A DNA stretch of 64,000 bases, from contig JBBSIC010000005.1 of the NCBI GenBank assembly GCA_038232275.1, forward strand, positions 25,185 to 89,184, in the 5' to 3' direction. The notes below the pieces were generated by a model. That model was not told the DNA's origin. It did not search any database and worked only from the letters and a program-made list of their open reading frames with translations. The translations under genes were made by a program, and so were the position numbers. Positions 61,724-64,000 of the stretch are shown here, in pieces; the first letter of the stretch is position 1; each line of letters opens with the position of its first letter. Source of the DNA: DATLGB01 sp038232275. Lineage in GTDB: Bacteria; Actinomycetota; Thermoleophilia; Solirubrobacterales; Solirubrobacteraceae.

Positions 61724-62209
61724 ATGTCCGCACTCACCCCTGGAGACCCGTTCCCAGCACTGACCGTCGCGCTCGGCGGCGATCAGACGCTCGCGCTGCC
61801 CGACGCGCTCGCGGGTCGCTTCGGCGTCGTGCTGTTCAACCGCGGCTCCTGGTGTCCCTACTGCACCGCGCAGCTGCGCGGGTTCCAGTGTGCGGCCGAC
61901 AAGCTCGACGCCGCCGACATCAGCGTCGTCTCTCTGTCGGTCGACGACGAGGCGACCACGCAGGAGACGATCGTGGAGAACGGTCTCGGGTTCCCGGTCG
62001 GCCACAGCGCGGACGCCGACGCGATCGCGGAGGCCACCGGGGCGTTCGTCAACGACGAGCCGCACCACCTGCAGTCCACCGGCTTCGTGCTCGATCCCGA
62101 CGGCAACGTCGTCGTCAGCGTGTACTCCAGCGGCGCGATCGGCCGCTTGGTGCCCGACGACGTGGTCGGCCTCGTGGAGTACCTGCGCGACCACGCGGCC
62201 GCGGCGTGA
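61724..62209 (+). CDS. Thioredoxin-fold peroxiredoxin (AhpC/TSA-like)
   Basis: A 161-residue redoxin. NRGSWCPYCTAQLRGFQ holds a CxxC with the peroxidatic-type Cys, and SVVSLSVDDEATTQETIVENGLGFPV and GFVLDPDGNVVVSVYSSG complete the fold. It reduces peroxides or disulfides in the cytoplasm. A strong AGGAGG sits 4 bases before the ATG. Its stop overlaps the DUF427 gene (GTGA). Confidence 0.87.
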   Translation: MSALTPGDPFPALTVALGGDQTLALPDALAGRFGVVLFNRGSWCPYCTAQLRGFQCAADKLDAADISVVSLSVDDEATTQETIVENGLGFPVGHSADADAIAEATGAFVNDEPHHLQSTGFVLDPDGNVVVSVYSSGAIGRLVPDDVVGLVEYLRDHAAAA

Positions 62210-62997
62210 CCGCTTCTCCGAAGAGCACGTCGGCGGCCTTTCCGCAGGCCATTGCCGAGGTCGGACACGTCGAGCCGGTGCCGCGCCGGATCCGGGCGAT
62301 GCTCGGCGGACGGACAGTGCTCGAAAGCACCCGCGCCCTGTACCTGTGGGAGTGGCCGTTCTATCCGCAGTACCTCATCCCGGCCGACGACGTCGACCCG
62401 GAGGCGCTGGTGGATGGGGCGGAGACCGGTCGTACCGAGTTCGGAACGACCGTCGGGATCGGGCTCCGCGTCGACGGTGACGAGCGACTGGGCGCGGGCC
62501 AACGCTACGTCGAGTCGGGCATCGACGGCATCGAGGGCCACATTCACTTCGATTGGAACGCGCTCGACGCGTGGTTCGAGGAGGACGAGGAGGTGTTCGT
62601 CCATCCGCGCAACCCGTACGTCCGCGTCGACGCGCTGCGGTCATCGCGAACGGTGCGCGTCGAGCTCGAGGGCTTGGTGCTGGCGGAGTCCTCCGCGCCC
62701 GTGATGGTCTTCGAGACCGGACTGCCGACGCGGTACTACTTCGACCGCACCGCCGTCGACTTCACACACCTGCACCCGAGCGACACGGTGACGCCGTGCC
62801 CGTACAAGGGGCGGACGAGCGCGTACTGGTCCGTCGACACGGGCGACGGGATACATGCCGACCTGGCGTGGTCCTACGACTTCCCGACGCGCCAGCTGCT
62901 CCCGATCGCCGGCCTCGTCAGCTTCCTCAACGAGAAGGTGGACGTGATCGTCGACGGCGAGCCGCAGTTGCGTCCGAAGACGCACTTCGCTGATTAG
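62206..62997 (+). CDS. DUF427 protein with two tandem domains
   Basis: A 263-residue protein starting at GTG 62206. The first half (RRIRAMLGGRTVLESTRALYLWEWPFYPQYLIP) and second half (RSSRTVRVELEGLVLAESSAPVMVFETGLPTRYYF, DTVTPCPYKGRTSAYWSV) are each DUF427-like beta-tent domains. The second keeps the conserved TPCPYKG. The function is unknown; such proteins often accompany oxidative or stress genes, in line with the upstream peroxiredoxin. Confidence 0.85.
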   Translation: MTASPKSTSAAFPQAIAEVGHVEPVPRRIRAMLGGRTVLESTRALYLWEWPFYPQYLIPADDVDPEALVDGAETGRTEFGTTVGIGLRVDGDERLGAGQRYVESGIDGIEGHIHFDWNALDAWFEEDEEVFVHPRNPYVRVDALRSSRTVRVELEGLVLAESSAPVMVFETGLPTRYYFDRTAVDFTHLHPSDTVTPCPYKGRTSAYWSVDTGDGIHADLAWSYDFPTRQLLPIAGLVSFLNEKVDVIVDGEPQLRPKTHFAD

Positions 62998-63039
62998 GCG
63001 TCCCGACACGTGGCGGCGCTTGTCCGAAGCGGACGGCGC

Positions 63040-63793
63040 GAACTGACGTCGATCATGGCGGCGCTGTTCCTCCTCGCTGCAGCGCTGGCGCCTCGGATGC
63101 GATACCGGGGCTCGACGACGCCCTCACCACCCGCGAAGTCGAGCGGATCGCCGTGGTCGCCCTCATCGTGATCCTCCTCAACGGCGGCATGGGCATCGGC
63201 TGGCGCGGATGCGCCCATCACTCGGCCCCGTGCTCTCGCTCGGCGTGCTGGGGACGTTCCTCACCGCGGCTGTCGCGGCGCATGTGCTCCTCGGGTTCAG
63301 CTGCATCCTCTCCCGGCGTGATCGGCGCAGCGCTCGCCCCGACCGACCCCGCGGTGGTCTTCTCCGTGCTCGGCGGCCGCGAGATCGAGGGCCGGTCCGG
63401 CACCACGCTCGAAGGCGAGGCCGGCGTCAGCGACCCGGCTGGAATCGCGCTGATGCTCGGGATGTCGAGCTCGCAACTCACGCGGACGCGTCCTTCCTCG
63501 TCGTGGTCAAGGACTTCGCCATCGAGATGAGCGTCGGCCTGGTCTGCGGGTTCGTCGGAGCCGCGGTGCTCGTGGCCGCCGTGCGTCGCCTGGTCCGGCA
63601 CGCGGAGCTGTTCCCCATGCTCATCCTCGTCCTCGCCGCGACGCTCTTCTGCCTCACGTCCTTCGCGCACGGATCCGTCTCCCGACCTCGACGGCTTATG
63701 GATACCCCCCCGGCGGTGATCTCCAGCGTCGAGGACCTCGGCGCTGACTTGGGTATGAACGATCGCGTGCTTCTGTACTCACTTGCCGCGTGA
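63040..63793 (+). pseudogene. Cation/proton antiporter (CPA1-type) remnant
   Basis: Segments in changing frames: VALIVILLNGGMGIGWR, then GPVLSLGVLGTFLTAAVAAH, then GVIGAALAPTDPAVVFSVLG and EGEAGVSDPAGIALMLGM (the conserved ion-site PTDPA and SDPAG), then SFLVVVKDFAIEMSVGLVCG and ELFPMLILVLAATLFCLTSF. At least three frameshifts are needed. The 3' half is missing, replaced by unrelated sequence ending at 63793. Confidence 0.75.
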
Positions 63794-63930
63794 GGCGCGG
63801 AACGATCACGAGCGGAGTTCGGCGGCCCAACTAATGCAGGGATCGCCGAGCCGTCAACTCACGGAAGCTGCGACCTCTTTCCCAAACCTACCTGGAGGTC
63901 GCGGCTATCGACGCGTAGCGAGGCGCGGGA

Positions 63931-63948
63931 TTTGGCTGTAGAGCCAAA
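63931..63948 (-). terminator. Hairpin directly 3' of the tRNA
   Basis: TTTGGCT, loop GTAG, AGCCAAA: a perfect 7-bp stem touching the tRNA discriminator base. On the minus strand it follows the tRNA 3' end and may assist termination or processing. Confidence 0.4.
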
Positions 63949-64000
63949 CGGGAGCGACGGGACTCGAACCCGCGACCTCCGGCGTGACAGGGTGGCCAGG
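63949..64000 (-). tRNA. tRNA-Asp (GTC), 3' part, cut by window end
   Basis: Read on the minus strand: anticodon loop CTGTCAC (anticodon GTC), variable loop AGGTC, T arm GCGGG-TTCGAGT-CCCGT, acceptor end CGCTCCC and discriminator G. No CCA is encoded. The 5' half would lie beyond base 64000. The five bases before the loop (CCACC) pair poorly with GCCGG after it, so this may be a 3' tRNA fragment at an integration site rather than a full tRNA. Confidence 0.65.

Noticed and set aside
63860..63905. GCGACCTC / GAGGTCGC inverted pair as an attachment site
   Set aside because: Only 8 bp, and the similarity to tRNA bases is too short to separate from chance in this GC range.

Overview
This 64 kb window is very GC-rich chromosomal DNA from a Gram-positive-type actinobacterium. 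The best guess is the class Thermoleophilia (order Solirubrobacterales), although no rRNA is present to prove it. Four things support an actinobacterial origin: a Kgd-type fused 2-oxoglutarate dehydrogenase, an F420-dependent glucose-6-phosphate dehydrogenase, the NucS mismatch endonuclease, and several promoters of the form TANNNT followed by 7 bases and the start codon (leaderless mRNAs).

Region 1 to 47.9 kb is dense, mostly intact core and accessory genome. It starts with the 3' end of pyruvate kinase, then a UbiB-like kinase with a metallo-beta-lactamase protein and a secreted beta-helix protein. Next is a c-di-GMP signalling pair: a poly-HAMP hybrid histidine kinase and a REC-PAS-GGDEF-EAL regulator. 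Exopolyphosphatase and an ECF42-type sigma factor with its DGPF partner follow. The 1423-residue Kgd fusion (two lipoyl domains, E2 and E1) precedes a MarR/YceI/FMN-reductase cluster that carries two single-base frameshifts. Then come DNA repair genes (ATL, NucS), a MazEF-like toxin-antitoxin pair, an ABC exporter, a DUF433/PIN-like pair, and EttA. Aconitase, an M42 peptidase, isoaspartyl methyltransferase, nicotinate phosphoribosyltransferase and Fgd complete the stretch.

The most unusual locus is 32.58-35.31 kb. Two overlapping genes appear to compress a methylamine-dehydrogenase (mau) type export and maturation system into two polypeptides. The first reads MauE-like membrane domain, MauD-like thioredoxin, internal Tat signal, cysteine-rich MauA-like domain. 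The second reads MauF/CcdA-like membrane domain, then beta-propeller. Only one Trp lies in the MauA-like part, so a classical TTQ cofactor is unlikely and the substrate is unknown.

Region 47.9 to 64 kb looks like a decaying accessory island ending near the 3' part of a tRNA-Asp on the minus strand. It holds two copies of a 123-bp direct repeat 7,677 bp apart, each carrying the 5' end of an AAA ATPase gene; only one copy is followed by a full gene. It also holds remnants of NERD, DUF4396, Crp/Fnr, AI-2E permease, acetate-transporter-like, PQQ-propeller and cation/proton antiporter genes. Intact metabolic genes survive among them: GH15 glucan hydrolase, SDR, a glutamate-synthase-like FMN protein coupled to a pyruvate-oxidase-like enzyme, a thioredoxin-fold peroxiredoxin, and a DUF427 protein.

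Two themes recur at the DNA level. The first is a short GC-rich repeat (GGGGGAGC, a variable centre, GGGGCAGAGCCCC) that lies next to promoter -10 elements and also sits in frame inside the Kgd linkers. The second is translational coupling through ATGA, GTGA or TGATG overlaps. Start codons were chosen from homology, signal peptides and upstream signals, and several remain uncertain as noted.
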